Assembly: GCA_020250005.1 (NCBI GenBank)
Contig: JADCES010000101.1
Location: 1-60,123, forward strand
Direction of reading: 5' to 3'
Length of the DNA: 60,123 bases
From: Roseomonas sp.
Lineage (GTDB): Bacteria; Pseudomonadota; Alphaproteobacteria; Acetobacterales; Acetobacteraceae
The position numbers and the translations under genes were made by a program. A model generated the notes under the pieces. The model saw only the letters and a list, made by a program, of their open reading frames with translations. It was not told the origin of the DNA and did not search any database. Each line of letters opens with the position of its first letter. Positions within the stretch are counted from its first letter, which is position 1. Shown one piece after another: positions 8,117-23,882 of this stretch.

Positions 8117-9067
8117 CTAACTCGGCAGCCCCTCACTTCCTCGTCCCTGTAAGGCAAGCAGGGCCTCTGCCTGCAGAATGGCTTCCTCTGCATCGCGCGC
8201 GGTGGCATCAGCGCCGAGTCGCTTGACCAGAAGCGGTTCCTTCAGAATCAACGCACCGCCTACCAGAATGCCGATATCCGCATTGCGTGAGGCACGGCGA
8301 ATATCGCGAATCAGCTCGGCCAGGCTTTCGATATGGGTTTCACCACTGATGGAAAAGCCGATCAGGCCGAAATGTTTTTCGGCGACCATGGCAATCAGCG
8401 CATCGCCATCGTCGCTGCCATCCGTCCAGGTTTCCCAGCCGGCACGGCGGAAGAATTGTTCCACCATCAGCAGACCAAAGCCATGTTGTTCGCCCGGCGC
8501 GGGGGCCAGCAGAATGCTGCGGCCTGGCCGATTGCCCATGCCAAGCGGGGCAAAACGCGGCTCCAACGCATGGCAGGCAGCATGCAGGCACCGCAGCCCG
8601 ATTGTCACTTCGGTGAAATCGGCGGTATCCTTTTCCCAAGCGACGCCAAGGATCCGCGCCGCCGGCGCCAGCAGGCCGAGATAGACCTGCGACAAGGGCA
8701 GCCCACGCGCGCAAAAGGCATCAATGAAGGTCAGCACATTTTCGGTATTGCCGAGCCTTGCAAGCGCCGTGAAGGCCTCCACATCACCTTCTGTTGGTGC
8801 TGCGAAATGCGGCGCCGGTGCTTCCTGCGTGGTGGTCCCAAGCGCACGCTGGGCCAATACGAGTCGAGGGATTACCTCTGTCTCGATCACCCGCTTCAGC
8901 GGCAAGGCACAGCCATGAGAATGGCCGTGCCATAGTGCTTCTGCGGGCCCATCCCTGCGGTCGGGGTCTGGGTCTGCCATGTCCACGCGGGAATATAGCG
9001 TGAAAGCGCCATCCGCTTCCACATATTCCGCTTGGGCCTGACGCTCCTCATCCGTGGTCGGCTTCAT
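8117..9067 (-). CDS. ppaA: AerR/PpaA, cobalamin-binding PpsR antirepressor
   Basis: B12-binding partner that modulates PpsR/CrtJ in response to light or redox. The protein is about 316 residues. A helical N-terminal part precedes a Rossmann-like B12 domain (about residue 190 onward) with LLAPAPGEQHGFGLLMVEQFFRRAGW, whose His is at the expected cobalamin-ligand position, then FGLIGFSISGETHIESLAELI and a final GILVGGALI strand. The track start (9118) is upstream; the ATG at 9067 is preceded by AAGGGGG at good spacing, so I use it. It is transcribed divergently from bchF across a promoter region with PpsR boxes and is the upstream neighbour of ppsR. The symbol aerR is equally used. Confidence 0.92.
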   Translation of the reverse strand: MKPTTDEERQAQAEYVEADGAFTLYSRVDMADPDPDRRDGPAEALWHGHSHGCALPLKRVIETEVIPRLVLAQRALGTTTQEAPAPHFAAPTEGDVEAFTALARLGNTENVLTFIDAFCARGLPLSQVYLGLLAPAARILGVAWEKDTADFTEVTIGLRCLHAACHALEPRFAPLGMGNRPGRSILLAPAPGEQHGFGLLMVEQFFRRAGWETWTDGSDDGDALIAMVAEKHFGLIGFSISGETHIESLAELIRDIRRASRNADIGILVGGALILKEPLLVKRLGADATARDAEEAILQAEALLALQGRGSEGLPS

Positions 9068-9112
9068 GGTTGACCCCCTTGTACGAGTAGCTTCGTCCTG
9101 AGGGGCGCTTAA

Positions 9113-9170
9113 TGTCAATCGAAAAATACGTCAATCTTTCTTGACACTCGGCGCCGGGCTCCGGTAGGTT
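9113..9170 (+). promoter_or_regulatory. bchF operon promoter with tandem PpsR-like boxes
   Basis: Two near-consensus boxes overlap end to end: TGTCAATCGAAAAATACG (9113-9130, last base off) and CGTCAATCTTTCTTGACA (9129-9146, first base off). The second ends in a perfect -35 TTGACA (9141-9146), with TAGGTT 18 bp downstream as a possible -10. This fits the common layout in which PpsR covers the promoter of the bchF-N-B-H-L-M superoperon. It may also serve aerR in the other direction. Confidence 0.7.
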
Positions 9171-9202
9171 TCCAGTCATCGAAGACTGGGAAGGGGGTCC
9201 AA

Positions 9203-9324
9203 ATGACCCTAAGCGTCAAGGCAAATCAAGGCAAACTGGCTGAAATGGGCCAGAGGCGAGCCTTGATGGGCGGCGCTGGAAGCCAGCCCATGCGAGTCGT
9301 TCCAGCCCCCGGAGGTGTCAAGTA

Positions 9325-9325
<1 letters not shown>
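9203..9325 (+). CDS. 40-aa leader ORF translationally coupled to bchF
   Basis: Too short for the ORF track. The ATG is preceded by AAGGGGG at ideal spacing, the frame runs 40 codons, and its TAA overlaps the bchF ATG as TAATG. The encoded peptide is basic and Gly-rich (starts MTLSVKANQGKLAEMGQRR) without a membrane span or known motif. It is the first reading frame after the PpsR-controlled promoter. It could be a real small protein, a leader that controls bchF translation, or a chance frame; the strong ribosome site and exact coupling favour translation. I know of no family. Confidence 0.5.
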
Positions 9326-11216
<1,891 letters not shown>

Positions 11217-11218
11217 CC

Positions 11219-12725
11219 ATGCAGCTTGCTGTCTGGACCTATGAAGGGCCGCCGCATGTGGGGGCGATGCGCATCGCCACCGCCATGCAGGGCGTGCATT
11301 ACGTGCTGCATGCGCCGCAGGGCGATACCTATGCGGATTTGCTCTTCACCATGATCGAAAGGCGGGAAAAGCGCCCGCCGGTGACATGGACAACTTTCCA
11401 GGCGCGCGATTTGGGCGGCGATACGGCCGAGCTTTTCATGGAAGCGGCGCGCGATGCCTATGCGCGCTTCAAGCCGGAAGCGATGCTGGTGGGCGCTTCC
11501 TGCACGGCAGAGCTGATTCAGGATGATCCGGGCGGTTTGGCGAAAACACTTGGCCTGCCGGTGCCCGTGGTGCCGCTGGAATTGCCGGCCTATCAGCGCA
11601 AGGAAAATTGGGGCGCGGCGGAGACTTTCTATCGCCTGGTGCGTGCCTTTGCGGGGCCGGCACAACCCCGCGCGCCGCGCGATCCGGCCCGCGCGCCGCG
11701 CTGCAATATTCTGGGGCCAACGGCGCTTGGCTTCCGGCATCGCGATGATGTGGCGGAAATCACAAAGCTTCTGCACAGCATGGGCATTGAAGTGGTGGTC
11801 ACGGCGCCGATGGGCGCAACACCCGCTGATCTGACCCGCCTGCGTGAGGCTGATTTCAATGTCGTGCTCTATCCCGAAATTGCGCAAGTCGCAGCCGGGT
11901 ATTTGCAGCGCCATTTGGGCCAGCCCTTTACGCGCATCGTGCCGATTGGTGTGGGTGCGACGCGTGACTTCATGGCGGAAGTGGCGGCGCTTGCGGGCCT
12001 GAAGGCGCCTGAAGCCGATGGCGGCGCTGCGCTGCGTCTGCCCTGGTATGCGCGTTCGGTCGATTCGAATTACCTGACCGGCAAGCGGGTGTTCATCTTT
12101 GGCGATGCCACCCACGCCATGGCGGCGGCGCGTATTGCTCAGGAAGAATTGGGCTTCGCCGTTGTCGGCCTTGGCACCTATAGCCGCGAATTCGGCCGCG
12201 AAATTCGTGCTGCCGCCGAAAAATATGGCTGTGAGGCACTGATTTCCGATGATTATCTGGAAGTCGAAGAACGCATCGCCGCCCTGCAACCCGAATTGGT
12301 GCTGGGCACGCAGATGGAACGTCATATTGCGAAAAAGCTTGGCGTTCCATGTGCGGTGATCTCAGCCCCTGTGCATGTGCAGGATTTCCCTGCGCGTTAT
12401 GCGCCGCAGATGGGCTTTGAAGGCGCCAATGTGATCTTCGATACCTGGGTCCATCCGCTCATGATGGGGCTTGAGGAACATCTGCTTGGCATGTTCCGCG
12501 AAGATTTCGAATTCCGTGACGGCGTGGCCCCTTCCCATCTGGGCCATGGCCCGCAAGCGGAAACACATGCCGTGCCGGTTGCCGTTGGCCCCGCGAGTTG
12601 GGCGCATGAGGCCGAGGCGGAATTGCGCAAGATCCCCTTCTTCGTGCGCGGCAAGGCGCGCCGGAATACCGAACGATTCGCTGAAGAACGCGGCATTGCC
12701 GTGATCACCCTTGAGACGCTTTACG

Positions 12726-12751
<26 letters not shown>
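11219..12751 (+). CDS. bchB: Dark protochlorophyllide reductase subunit B
   Basis: Catalytic partner of BchN. Length is 510 residues. Recognisable segments are [20 protein letters not shown] at the N-terminus, the [15 protein letters not shown] stretch with the Asp that serves as a cluster ligand in Rhodobacter, the cysteine motif [14 protein letters not shown], and [19 protein letters not shown]. The C-terminal domain (about 450-500: [23 protein letters not shown]) is the small helical PCR domain seen in BchB and BchZ. Its 3' end overlaps the bchH start by 26 bp. Confidence 0.96.
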
Positions 12752-17250
<4,499 letters not shown>

Positions 17251-17251
<1 letters not shown>

Positions 17252-17952
17252 TGCAAACCGCCACCTATCAAAGCCGTCGCAGCCAGATCGAAACCTATTT
17301 CGATCGTACGGCCGCGGATGCCTGGGCGCGGCTGACTTCTGATGCGCCGGTCAGTGGCATTCGCGCGACTGTCCGCGCCGGCCGTGATGAAATGCGCCAG
17401 ACGTTGCTATCCTGGCTGCCTGATGACCTCACCGGCAAGCGCCTGCTGGATGCCGGCTGCGGCACCGGCGCTTTTGCGATTGAGGCTGCACGGCGCGGTG
17501 CACAGGTGGTCGCGATTGATGTCTCGCCCTCGCTTATTAAGATTGCGCGGGAACGTAGCGAAGGCCTCGCGCCGGAAGGCAGCATCAGCCATGAAGTGGG
17601 TGATATGCTGGATGGTCAATTCGGCATTTTTGACCATGTCGTCGCCATGGATAGCCTGATCCATTATCACCCGGATGATATGGTGCGGAGCCTGGCGAGC
17701 CTCGCGCCGCGCACCCGCCATTCTATGCTGATGACCTTTGCGCCGAAAACACCCTTGCTTGCGGCGATGCATTTCGTGGGACGCGCCTTTCCGCGTGGTG
17801 ATCGTGCACCGGCCATTGAACCCGTGGCGGAGCGCAGCCTGAAGGGCCGGATCAAGGGTGAGCGGCAGCTCATGTCCTGGAATATCGGTCAGGATCGCCG
17901 CATCTCGCGCGGGTTTTATACCTCTCATGCGCTGGAGCTGATCCGGAAATGA
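17251..17952 (+). CDS. bchM: Mg-protoporphyrin IX O-methyltransferase
   Basis: Methylates the C13 propionate of Mg-protoporphyrin IX with S-adenosylmethionine, giving the substrate for AcsF. The 233-residue protein has a class I methyltransferase fold with the SAM motif LLDAGCGTGAFAIEAARRG, then VVAIDVSPSLIKIARER and DHVVAMDSLIHY. The track starts at a TTG (17248); the ATG at 17251 overlaps the bchL stop as TGATG and is the better start. It ends with an ATGA overlap into lhaA. Confidence 0.95.
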
Positions 17953-19412
17953 GCGAGGTGAATGACCGCTTGGCACGGCTTTGGACAGGGATCAGCGTGA
18001 ATGTGCTGCCCTTCGCCGAAGCCAGCAGCGGTCCTTTGCCGATCAGGCGCTTGATGCGGCTTTCGCTGTTTCAGATTTCCTGCGGCATGACGGCGGTGCT
18101 GATGGTTGGCACGCTCAATCGTGTCATGATTGTGGAAATGGGTGTGGCGGCAAGCCTGGTTGCCATCATGGTGGCGCTGCCGCTGCTATTCGCACCCTTG
18201 CGCGCCTTGATTGGGTTTCGTTCGGACTCGCATCGTTCCGTGCTGGGCTGGCGACGCGTGCCTTATCTTTGGCTGGGCACGATTATCCAATTCGGCGGCT
18301 TGGCGATGATGCCCTTTGCGCTGATCATCCTTTCTGGCGACACCTGGGCACCGCCCTGGGTGGCGCAGCTTGCTGCGGGGCTTGCCTTCCTCATGGTGGG
18401 GGCGGGCATGCATACGGTGCAGACTGTCGGGCTTGCCTTGGCGACTGATATCGTGCCGCGAGAGGCGCAGCCGAATGTCGTTACTATTCTTTCGCTGATG
18501 CAATTGATCGGCATGGTGATTTCCGCAATTGCCTTTGGTGCCTTCCTTTCGGATTTTTCGCAGATCAAACTGATCCAGCTTGTGCAAGGCATGGCGGCGG
18601 CGACCCTTGTCATCAATCTGATCGCCGCCTGGAAACAGGAACCAAGACGGCCGGAACTGACGGTTGGTCGCGCTCCGGGTGATCCGGGTTTTCGTGAAAG
18701 TCTCAAGCTCTTGCGCAGGGCTGGGCCATGGGATCGGCGTTTGCTGGCGGCCGCATTGGGAACAGCCGCCTTTGGCATGCAGGATGTTTTGCTGGAACCC
18801 TATGGCGGGCAGATCCTTGCGCTCAGCGTGGGTGCGACAACTGGCTTGACGGCGCTTTTTGCGAGTGGCGCGGTCTTGGGCTTTTTGCGTGCCGCCCCGT
18901 TGCTTGCGCGGGGGATGCATGCACAACGCGTCGCCAGTGCCGGCGCTATCGTCGGTATCTCGGGCTTCGTAATGGTGATCTTTGCCGCACCGCTTGTATC
19001 CACGCTTGTCTTTGCTGCCGGAACTGCGGCGATCGGCTTCGGGGCCGGGCTCTTTGCCCATGCAACACTGACGGGCTGCATGCAGGCCGCACCGGAAGGC
19101 CAGATCGGTCTGACGCTTGGTGTTTGGGGCGCGGTGACAGCGACCGCCGGCGGTTTGGCTGTCGCGCTTGGCGGCGTCATTCGTGATGTCATTTCCTCTC
19201 TCGCGTCGGCCGGTGTCCTTGGTGCCGGGCTTGATGCGCCAAGCACCGGCTATGTCGGTGTTTATATCGTCGAAATCATGCTGCTGTTCATGATGCTTGC
19301 GGTCGTTGGCCCATTGCTGCGGGCCAATGATTCGGTTTCCTCAGGACCTCAACGTGATGCAGGCCGGCCGGTACTCGCCGGGCTGCAAAACCAACATGGA
19401 GCATTGCCATGA
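17949..19412 (+). CDS. lhaA: LH1 assembly protein LhaA (PucC/BCH2 family)
   Basis: A 487-residue, about 12-span MFS-fold membrane protein needed in Rhodobacter for assembly of LH1. Family segments are LMRLSLFQISCGMTAVLMVGTLNRVMIVEMGV at the N-terminus, APLRALIGFRSDSHRSVLGWRRVPY in the first loop, and ARRMG-equivalent QDVLLEPYGGQILALSVGATT in the middle. Its place between bchM and puhA is the defining context (ORF F1696/G115). It is a paralogue of the BCH2 gene at 4351-5673. It overlaps bchM and puhA as ATGA. Confidence 0.93.
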   Translation: MSEVNDRLARLWTGISVNVLPFAEASSGPLPIRRLMRLSLFQISCGMTAVLMVGTLNRVMIVEMGVAASLVAIMVALPLLFAPLRALIGFRSDSHRSVLGWRRVPYLWLGTIIQFGGLAMMPFALIILSGDTWAPPWVAQLAAGLAFLMVGAGMHTVQTVGLALATDIVPREAQPNVVTILSLMQLIGMVISAIAFGAFLSDFSQIKLIQLVQGMAAATLVINLIAAWKQEPRRPELTVGRAPGDPGFRESLKLLRRAGPWDRRLLAAALGTAAFGMQDVLLEPYGGQILALSVGATTGLTALFASGAVLGFLRAAPLLARGMHAQRVASAGAIVGISGFVMVIFAAPLVSTLVFAAGTAAIGFGAGLFAHATLTGCMQAAPEGQIGLTLGVWGAVTATAGGLAVALGGVIRDVISSLASAGVLGAGLDAPSTGYVGVYIVEIMLLFMMLAVVGPLLRANDSVSSGPQRDAGRPVLAGLQNQHGALP

Positions 19413-20191
19413 CCACACCCGCAACGCCGGTCTTTCTCGATGCGGCTGCACTTTCCCTCTACATCTTCTTCGCCTTCTTCGCGGGCCTGATCTATTATCT
19501 GACGCGAGAGAACAAGCGCGAAGGCTATCCGATGATCAACGAACTGCCGGATCGTCCGGCTTTCGCGACCATGCATGGCTTTCCGGAAACACCGCCGCCG
19601 AAGGTCTTTCGGTTGCATTATCCGGAAGGTGCCACTGTTGTGCAGGGCGTGCGGCCAGAACGCGATGTAAGCGCTCAATTAATCCCAGAAGCTCCCTATC
19701 CCGGTACGGCATTCGTGCCGACTGGGGATGCGATGAAGGATGGTGTCGGCCCCGCTTCCTATGCCGACAGGGCTGATGAACCTGATTTGGCGTTTGATGA
19801 TCATCAGCCGAAGATCGTGCCGCTGCGCGCTGCGCCGGGTTGGCATATCGCCCATGAAGATCCAGATCCGCGCGGTCAGCCTGTCATCACCTTGGATGGT
19901 GAAGTGGCTGCAACGACCGTTGATCTTTGGGTTGATCGTTCGGAGTATATCCTGCGCTATCTGGAAGCCGAGCTTTCCAACGGGCGACGCGTTTTGGTGC
20001 CGATGTTCCTTTGTACCTTCACCGATGATGGCACGGCGCGGATGATTTCCGTCACCGCTGCGCAATTCGCTGCAGCACCTGGCATTGCGAAGCCAGAGCA
20101 GATTACCTTGCTCGAAGAAGATCGCATTTCCGCCTATTTCGGCGGTGGTCACTTCTATGCCACGCCTGAACGCAGCGAGCCATGCCTGTGA
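19409..20191 (+). CDS. puhA: Photosynthetic reaction centre H subunit
   Basis: The cytoplasmic-side cap of the reaction centre, which shapes proton uptake to QB. The 260-residue protein has one N-terminal span (about 13-31, AALSLYIFFAFFAGLIYYL) followed by the signature YLTRENKREGYP. The soluble domain has the conserved KIVPLRAAPGWHIA and DPRGQPVITLDGEVAATTVDLWVDRSEYILRYLE. It overlaps lhaA as ATGA and ends 10 bp inside puhB. Confidence 0.97.
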   Translation: MTTPATPVFLDAAALSLYIFFAFFAGLIYYLTRENKREGYPMINELPDRPAFATMHGFPETPPPKVFRLHYPEGATVVQGVRPERDVSAQLIPEAPYPGTAFVPTGDAMKDGVGPASYADRADEPDLAFDDHQPKIVPLRAAPGWHIAHEDPDPRGQPVITLDGEVAATTVDLWVDRSEYILRYLEAELSNGRRVLVPMFLCTFTDDGTARMISVTAAQFAAAPGIAKPEQITLLEEDRISAYFGGGHFYATPERSEPCL

Positions 20192-20859
20192 CCAAGCCAG
20201 GCCCCGCACGCCTGACCGAACACGGGCTGGAACCAATACCGGGCCTTCCGGAGGCGCTTCCGGCAGGTGAGGTTTTGCTGTGGCAAGGGGCGCCGGCTTG
20301 GACCGAAATTGCCCAACGGGTCTTCCTGATCCGTTGGGTAATGGCTTACTTTCTGCTGCTTGCAAGCTGGGATTTGCTGAATGCAGCCCTGCAGGGCAAT
20401 TCAATGGTGACCGCCATTGGCTCGGCAGCGATCTTGATGCTGGTGGGCAGTGTCGCGATTGGCATTCTGGCGCTGCTTGCCAAAGTAACGGCCAAGACAA
20501 GTGTCTATTCGATCACCTCACGCCGCCTTGTGCTGCGCGTGGGCGTTGCCTTGCCCATCACCATCAATATCCCGTTTGCGGCAATCGCGGGCGCAAATTT
20601 GCGGAATCGCAAAGATGGCCATGGCGACATCGTGATGGAATTGCTCCCAAGCCATCGGATTTCTTGGATTGCCCTATGGCCCCATTGCGCCGGATGGAGT
20701 GTTGGCCGGCCAAGGCCAATGCTCCGCGGTGTGGCGAATGCGGCGGGGGTTGCCAGGATTTTGGGCGAAGCGGTTGCCAATACTGGCGGTGCGACCATCA
20801 GCCGTGGTCAGAATGCACCAGAAGCCGAAATGCCAGGCGGCGCGACGGCGATGGCATAG
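20182..20859 (+). CDS. puhB: Photosynthetic complex assembly protein PuhB
   Basis: Assembly factor for the reaction centre in Rhodobacter. The 225-residue protein has two or three spans (about 53-68, 72-105) and a PH-like domain (about 107-200) including TSVYSITSRRLVLRVGVALPITINIPFAAI. The start ATG lies within the last codons of puhA. The HGLEPIPGLPEALPAGEVLLWQG segment near the N-terminus is typical of the family. puhC follows after 7 bp. Confidence 0.9.
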   Translation: MPVTKPGPARLTEHGLEPIPGLPEALPAGEVLLWQGAPAWTEIAQRVFLIRWVMAYFLLLASWDLLNAALQGNSMVTAIGSAAILMLVGSVAIGILALLAKVTAKTSVYSITSRRLVLRVGVALPITINIPFAAIAGANLRNRKDGHGDIVMELLPSHRISWIALWPHCAGWSVGRPRPMLRGVANAAGVARILGEAVANTGGATISRGQNAPEAEMPGGATAMA

Positions 20860-20866
20860 GGGAAGG

Positions 20867-21325
20867 ATGATGCAGGCCAAGGCCATAGGCGCACGCAAGG
20901 ACTATATGGGCTATGGGCTCGCGGTGGTGCTGGCCGGCGTTCTTGCATTGGTCCTGTTGAATCCGAGCGAAGGCCAGCAGGCCCGCTATCAGCCGCATGA
21001 GGCGATCTTCGCGCGCGAGATTCTTTTTAGCGACCGGATCGATGGCGGCATTTCGATCCGCGATGCGGCCACCGGCCAGTTGATTGGTGAAATTCAACCT
21101 GGTGAGGGTGGCTTTGTGCGCGGGGCGCTGCGCGGGTTCATACGCGAACGGCGCTTGGAAAATCCCGGTGCGGAAAGCCCCTTGCGGCTTGCGGCGCTGC
21201 AGGGCGGCGCGATCATTCTTGAAGACCCGGCAAGTGGTCGTTGGACGGATTTGCGCGCCTTTGGTGCGACAAATCTCCTGAGTTTTGCGGAAATATTGTT
21301 CAAAAAAAACGAGGAAGGCAAATGA
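20867..21325 (+). CDS. puhC: Photosynthetic complex assembly protein PuhC
   Basis: Reaction-centre assembly and RC-LH1 organisation factor. The 152-residue protein has one N-terminal span (about 15-32, YGLAVVLAGVLALVLLN) and a soluble domain with REILFSDRIDGGISIRDAATGQLIGEIQPGEGGFVRG, followed by a stretch about the LSFAEIL motif. The ORF track opens at 20669 inside puhB; the true start is one of two adjacent ATGs (20867 or 20870) behind GGGGAAGG. The end overlaps the next ORF as ATGA. Confidence 0.92.
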   Translation: MMQAKAIGARKDYMGYGLAVVLAGVLALVLLNPSEGQQARYQPHEAIFAREILFSDRIDGGISIRDAATGQLIGEIQPGEGGFVRGALRGFIRERRLENPGAESPLRLAALQGGAIILEDPASGRWTDLRAFGATNLLSFAEILFKKNEEGK

Positions 21326-21627
21326 ACCAAGAAAGCAACAGCCGGCGGGGCCGGCGCTTTGATGTGCCGTGTACCGTCGAAATCGAACGCAGCTTCGATA
21401 GTTTCCATGCCTATGCCGTACCTGAAGACGTGGTGCTGCGTCCCGGTGATCAGGTGATTGTCCATGGCGCACCGGCTCAGGTGGCCTTTGGTGAGAAATA
21501 CAGCTTCGAAACCTCGGCCACCATCATCCGTGCGGGCTTTTTCCGCAGGCATTGGACGCAGTTTCGCTCTATTCTTGAATTGACCGAGCTATATCATGTG
21601 GGCTTTGAGCCGAAGGAGGCCGCATGA
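21322..21627 (+). CDS. Small conserved-position protein between puhC and acsF
   Basis: A 101-residue soluble protein, overlapping puhC and acsF as ATGA on both sides, so it is firmly within the operon. The sequence shows a basic N-terminus ([21 protein letters not shown]), a beta-rich middle ([27 protein letters not shown]), and a C-terminal [17 protein letters not shown] recall small ORFs of this kind in the same slot in other alphaproteobacterial clusters, but know of no assigned function. Coupling to acsF suggests a role in the cyclase step or in complex assembly; that is inference. Confidence 0.85.
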   Translation: MNQESNSRRGRRFDVPCTVEIERSFDSFHAYAVPEDVVLRPGDQVIVHGAPAQVAFGEKYSFETSATIIRAGFFRRHWTQFRSILELTELYHVGFEPKEAA

Positions 21628-22700
21628 ACGCCGTAACCCACTCCATGCGGGACAAGCTCTCGCGTGAGACGACCGAGCTTGCGCTGACCGAAACAGTCCT
21701 GTCGCCGCGCTTTTACACCACGGATTTCGCGGCAATGGACGCGATCGATGTGGAACCGGTGCGCGCCGAATGGGATCGGCTGATGGAAGAATTCCATCGT
21801 GACCCAAATAAGGGCCATTTCGTCCGTGATGAGCAATTCGATGCCTTCAAGCTCGATGATCTGCCAGAGGGTTTGCAGAAGGAATTGGTAGATTTTCTTG
21901 TCAGCAGCGTGACCGCCGAGTTTTCCGGCTGTGTGCTTTATGCCGAAATCAAGAAGCGCGTGACCAACCCGGATATGCGCGAATTGTTTTCTGTCATGGC
22001 ACGCGATGAAAGCCGCCATGCCGGCTTTATCAATGATGCGCTCAAGGATCTGGGGATTGGCGTTGATCTGGGCTTTCTGACACGCGCGAAGAAGTACCAT
22101 TACTTCCAGCCGAAATTCATCTTCTATGCCACTTATTTGAGCGAGAAGATCGGGTATGCCCGCTACATCACCATCTTTCGCCAATTCGAACGCCACCCGG
22201 AATTGCGCTTTCATCCAATTTTCCAGTGGTTCGAAAAATGGTGCAATGATGAATTCCGCCATGGCGAGGCCTTCGCGCTGCTGATGCGCGCCAATCCGAA
22301 GCTGCTTACCGGTGTGAATGCGCTTTGGTGCCGTTTCTTCCAGCTTGCGGTTTTCGCCACCATGTATGTGCGTGATCATGGCCGGCCGGAATTCCACAAG
22401 GCGCTTGGCATGACGCCCACCGAATATGATCGGCAGGTGTTCAAGATTACGGAGGAGATTTGCCGCCAGGTATTCCCCGTAACCTTGGATGTTGATGGGC
22501 CTGGCTTCATGGAAGACATGGATCGGCTATTGCAGATATCGGAGAAAATGAGCGATGCGCGCCGGCAGGGCGGCATTGGCGGCAGGTTGCGTGGGATTGG
22601 TCTCAGCATTTCTGCGGCGACCGTCTTTGCCAAGCTGTTTTTCCGCCGGCCCAAGAAGCATCCGTTGCCTGCCGAAATTCGCCTTTCGCCCGTTTGGTAG
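21624..22700 (+). CDS. acsF: Aerobic Mg-protoporphyrin ME oxidative cyclase
   Basis: O2-dependent di-iron monooxygenase that forms ring E (Mg-protoporphyrin IX monomethyl ester to protochlorophyllide precursor). The 358-residue ferritin-like protein shows the iron-ligand motifs: [29 protein letters not shown] (E-x2-H) and [21 protein letters not shown] (E-x2-H). No bchE is present in the window, so chlorophyll synthesis here appears oxygen-dependent. It overlaps the preceding small ORF as ATGA and is followed closely by puhE. Confidence 0.96.
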   Translation: MNAVTHSMRDKLSRETTELALTETVLSPRFYTTDFAAMDAIDVEPVRAEWDRLMEEFHRDPNKGHFVRDEQFDAFKLDDLPEGLQKELVDFLVSSVTAEFSGCVLYAEIKKRVTNPDMRELFSVMARDESRHAGFINDALKDLGIGVDLGFLTRAKKYHYFQPKFIFYATYLSEKIGYARYITIFRQFERHPELRFHPIFQWFEKWCNDEFRHGEAFALLMRANPKLLTGVNALWCRFFQLAVFATMYVRDHGRPEFHKALGMTPTEYDRQVFKITEEICRQVFPVTLDVDGPGFMEDMDRLLQISEKMSDARRQGGIGGRLRGIGLSISAATVFAKLFFRRPKKHPLPAEIRLSPVW

Positions 22701-22709
22701 CAGCGCGCC

Positions 22710-23768
22710 ATGCCAGAAAGCATGACCGCCGCCCTGATCGCCATCTTCCTTTGGTGGCTGACGACGGGTGCCATTCTTTTTGCGGTCACGACACTCGCGG
22801 CGCGGCGCATGGCACTTGCTGCTGCCGCTGGTGTCTTGCTTATTGGCGGCCTCCTCACGCTGCATCTCACCGCTGAGGAGGTGAGCGCTGCTGGCGCCTA
22901 TCTTTCTTTCCTGGCGGCCTTGGCAATTTGGGGCGCGGTGGAGATCAGTTTTTTGGGGGGGCTGATCACGGGCCCCAATCGCAAGGCATTGTCATCTGAT
23001 CTTACTGGTCTGCAACGCTTCTGGTCCGCAACGCGCGTTGTACTTTGGCATGAGATATTCATTCTGGCGCTGGGCTTCCTGTTGATCATCGCTTTCGCGC
23101 AGGGTCCCAACCGCATCGGTCTGATGACTTATGGCATTCTGTGGCTCATGCGGCTTAGCGCAAAGCTTAACCTGTATCTGGGTGTGCGAAATACGGGCGA
23201 GACGATGCTGCCTGCGCATCTTCGCTACATGAGCAGCTATTTTGCCCATCGGCCGATGAATGCGCTGTTTCCCTTCTCAGTCACGCTCGGCACGCTCTTG
23301 AGCGCGTGGCTGTTTCACCAGGCCTTCGCGGATGGTGCGGATGCGCATCAAGCGGTCGGCTTCATGCTGATTGCGACCATCGCTTCGCTCGCGGTGATTG
23401 AGCATTGGTTTTTGATGTTGCCCTTACCCATTGAAACGCTATGGCGTTGGGGCCTGCGCGACAAGGACGCGCCAGCACAGACGGGTACATGGTCCACTGA
23501 CAGAAGTGGTCCGTTCGACACACGTCCCTTGAATGCGGTTTTGCTGCGCATCTCGGCCGGGGCTTTTGGTTCTGTCGAGAGCCTGAAGGGTTCGATACGG
23601 TCATCCGATGGTTGGCTTGCGCTGGATTTCGCGAATGGGGTCATGCACTTGCATCGCGAAACGACATCAGAAGCAAAGCGGACCGGTTTCATTGTGACTG
23701 GACGGCTATTGGATATGCACGGCATTCGCTCAGAGTTTGAGAATTATGCGCTGAGGTATGGCGCATGA
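22710..23768 (+). CDS. puhE: Photosynthetic complex assembly protein PuhE
   Basis: A 352-residue polytopic membrane protein with about seven spans in residues 5-240 and a soluble C-terminal third; the family (DUF3623, assembly protein 2) is restricted to phototrophs. Recognisable stretches are SFLAALAIWGAVEISFLGGLITGPNR and WHEIFILALGFLLIIAFAQGPNRIGLMTYGILWLMRLSAKLNLYLG-type sequence. PuhE affects bacteriochlorophyll level and RC assembly in Rhodobacter. The order acsF-puhE-hemA is common in alphaproteobacteria. A 38-codon ORF overlaps its stop. Confidence 0.9.
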   Translation: MPESMTAALIAIFLWWLTTGAILFAVTTLAARRMALAAAAGVLLIGGLLTLHLTAEEVSAAGAYLSFLAALAIWGAVEISFLGGLITGPNRKALSSDLTGLQRFWSATRVVLWHEIFILALGFLLIIAFAQGPNRIGLMTYGILWLMRLSAKLNLYLGVRNTGETMLPAHLRYMSSYFAHRPMNALFPFSVTLGTLLSAWLFHQAFADGADAHQAVGFMLIATIASLAVIEHWFLMLPLPIETLWRWGLRDKDAPAQTGTWSTDRSGPFDTRPLNAVLLRISAGAFGSVESLKGSIRSSDGWLALDFANGVMHLHRETTSEAKRTGFIVTGRLLDMHGIRSEFENYALRYGA

Positions 23769-23881
23769 GGAAAATCACGACGAAAGGCATGGCGTGGGGC
23801 CTTTTTCCGGGCAGTCATACCGGAAGCGACCTGCGCACAATCGCAAGACCTGGAAAATTATTCTGGGCAAGGAGAATGTGA
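23765..23881 (+). CDS. Possible 38-aa ORF between puhE and hemA
   Basis: The frame opens with an ATG that overlaps the puhE TGA as ATGA, runs 38 codons and stops 1 bp before the hemA ATG. The peptide is basic (starts [18 protein letters not shown]). Against it: several rare AGG/AGA codons, no convincing ribosome site beyond coupling to puhE, and no recognisable motif. It fills the otherwise unusual 114-bp gap in a tightly packed operon, so it could equally be untranslated spacer. Confidence 0.25.
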   Translation: MRKITTKGMAWGLFPGSHTGSDLRTIARPGKLFWARRM

Positions 23882-23882
23882 C

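Noticed and set aside
12711-12725. TTG start for bchH given in the ORF track
   Set aside because: The ATG at 12726 gives the conserved N-terminus; the TTG adds five residues with no support.
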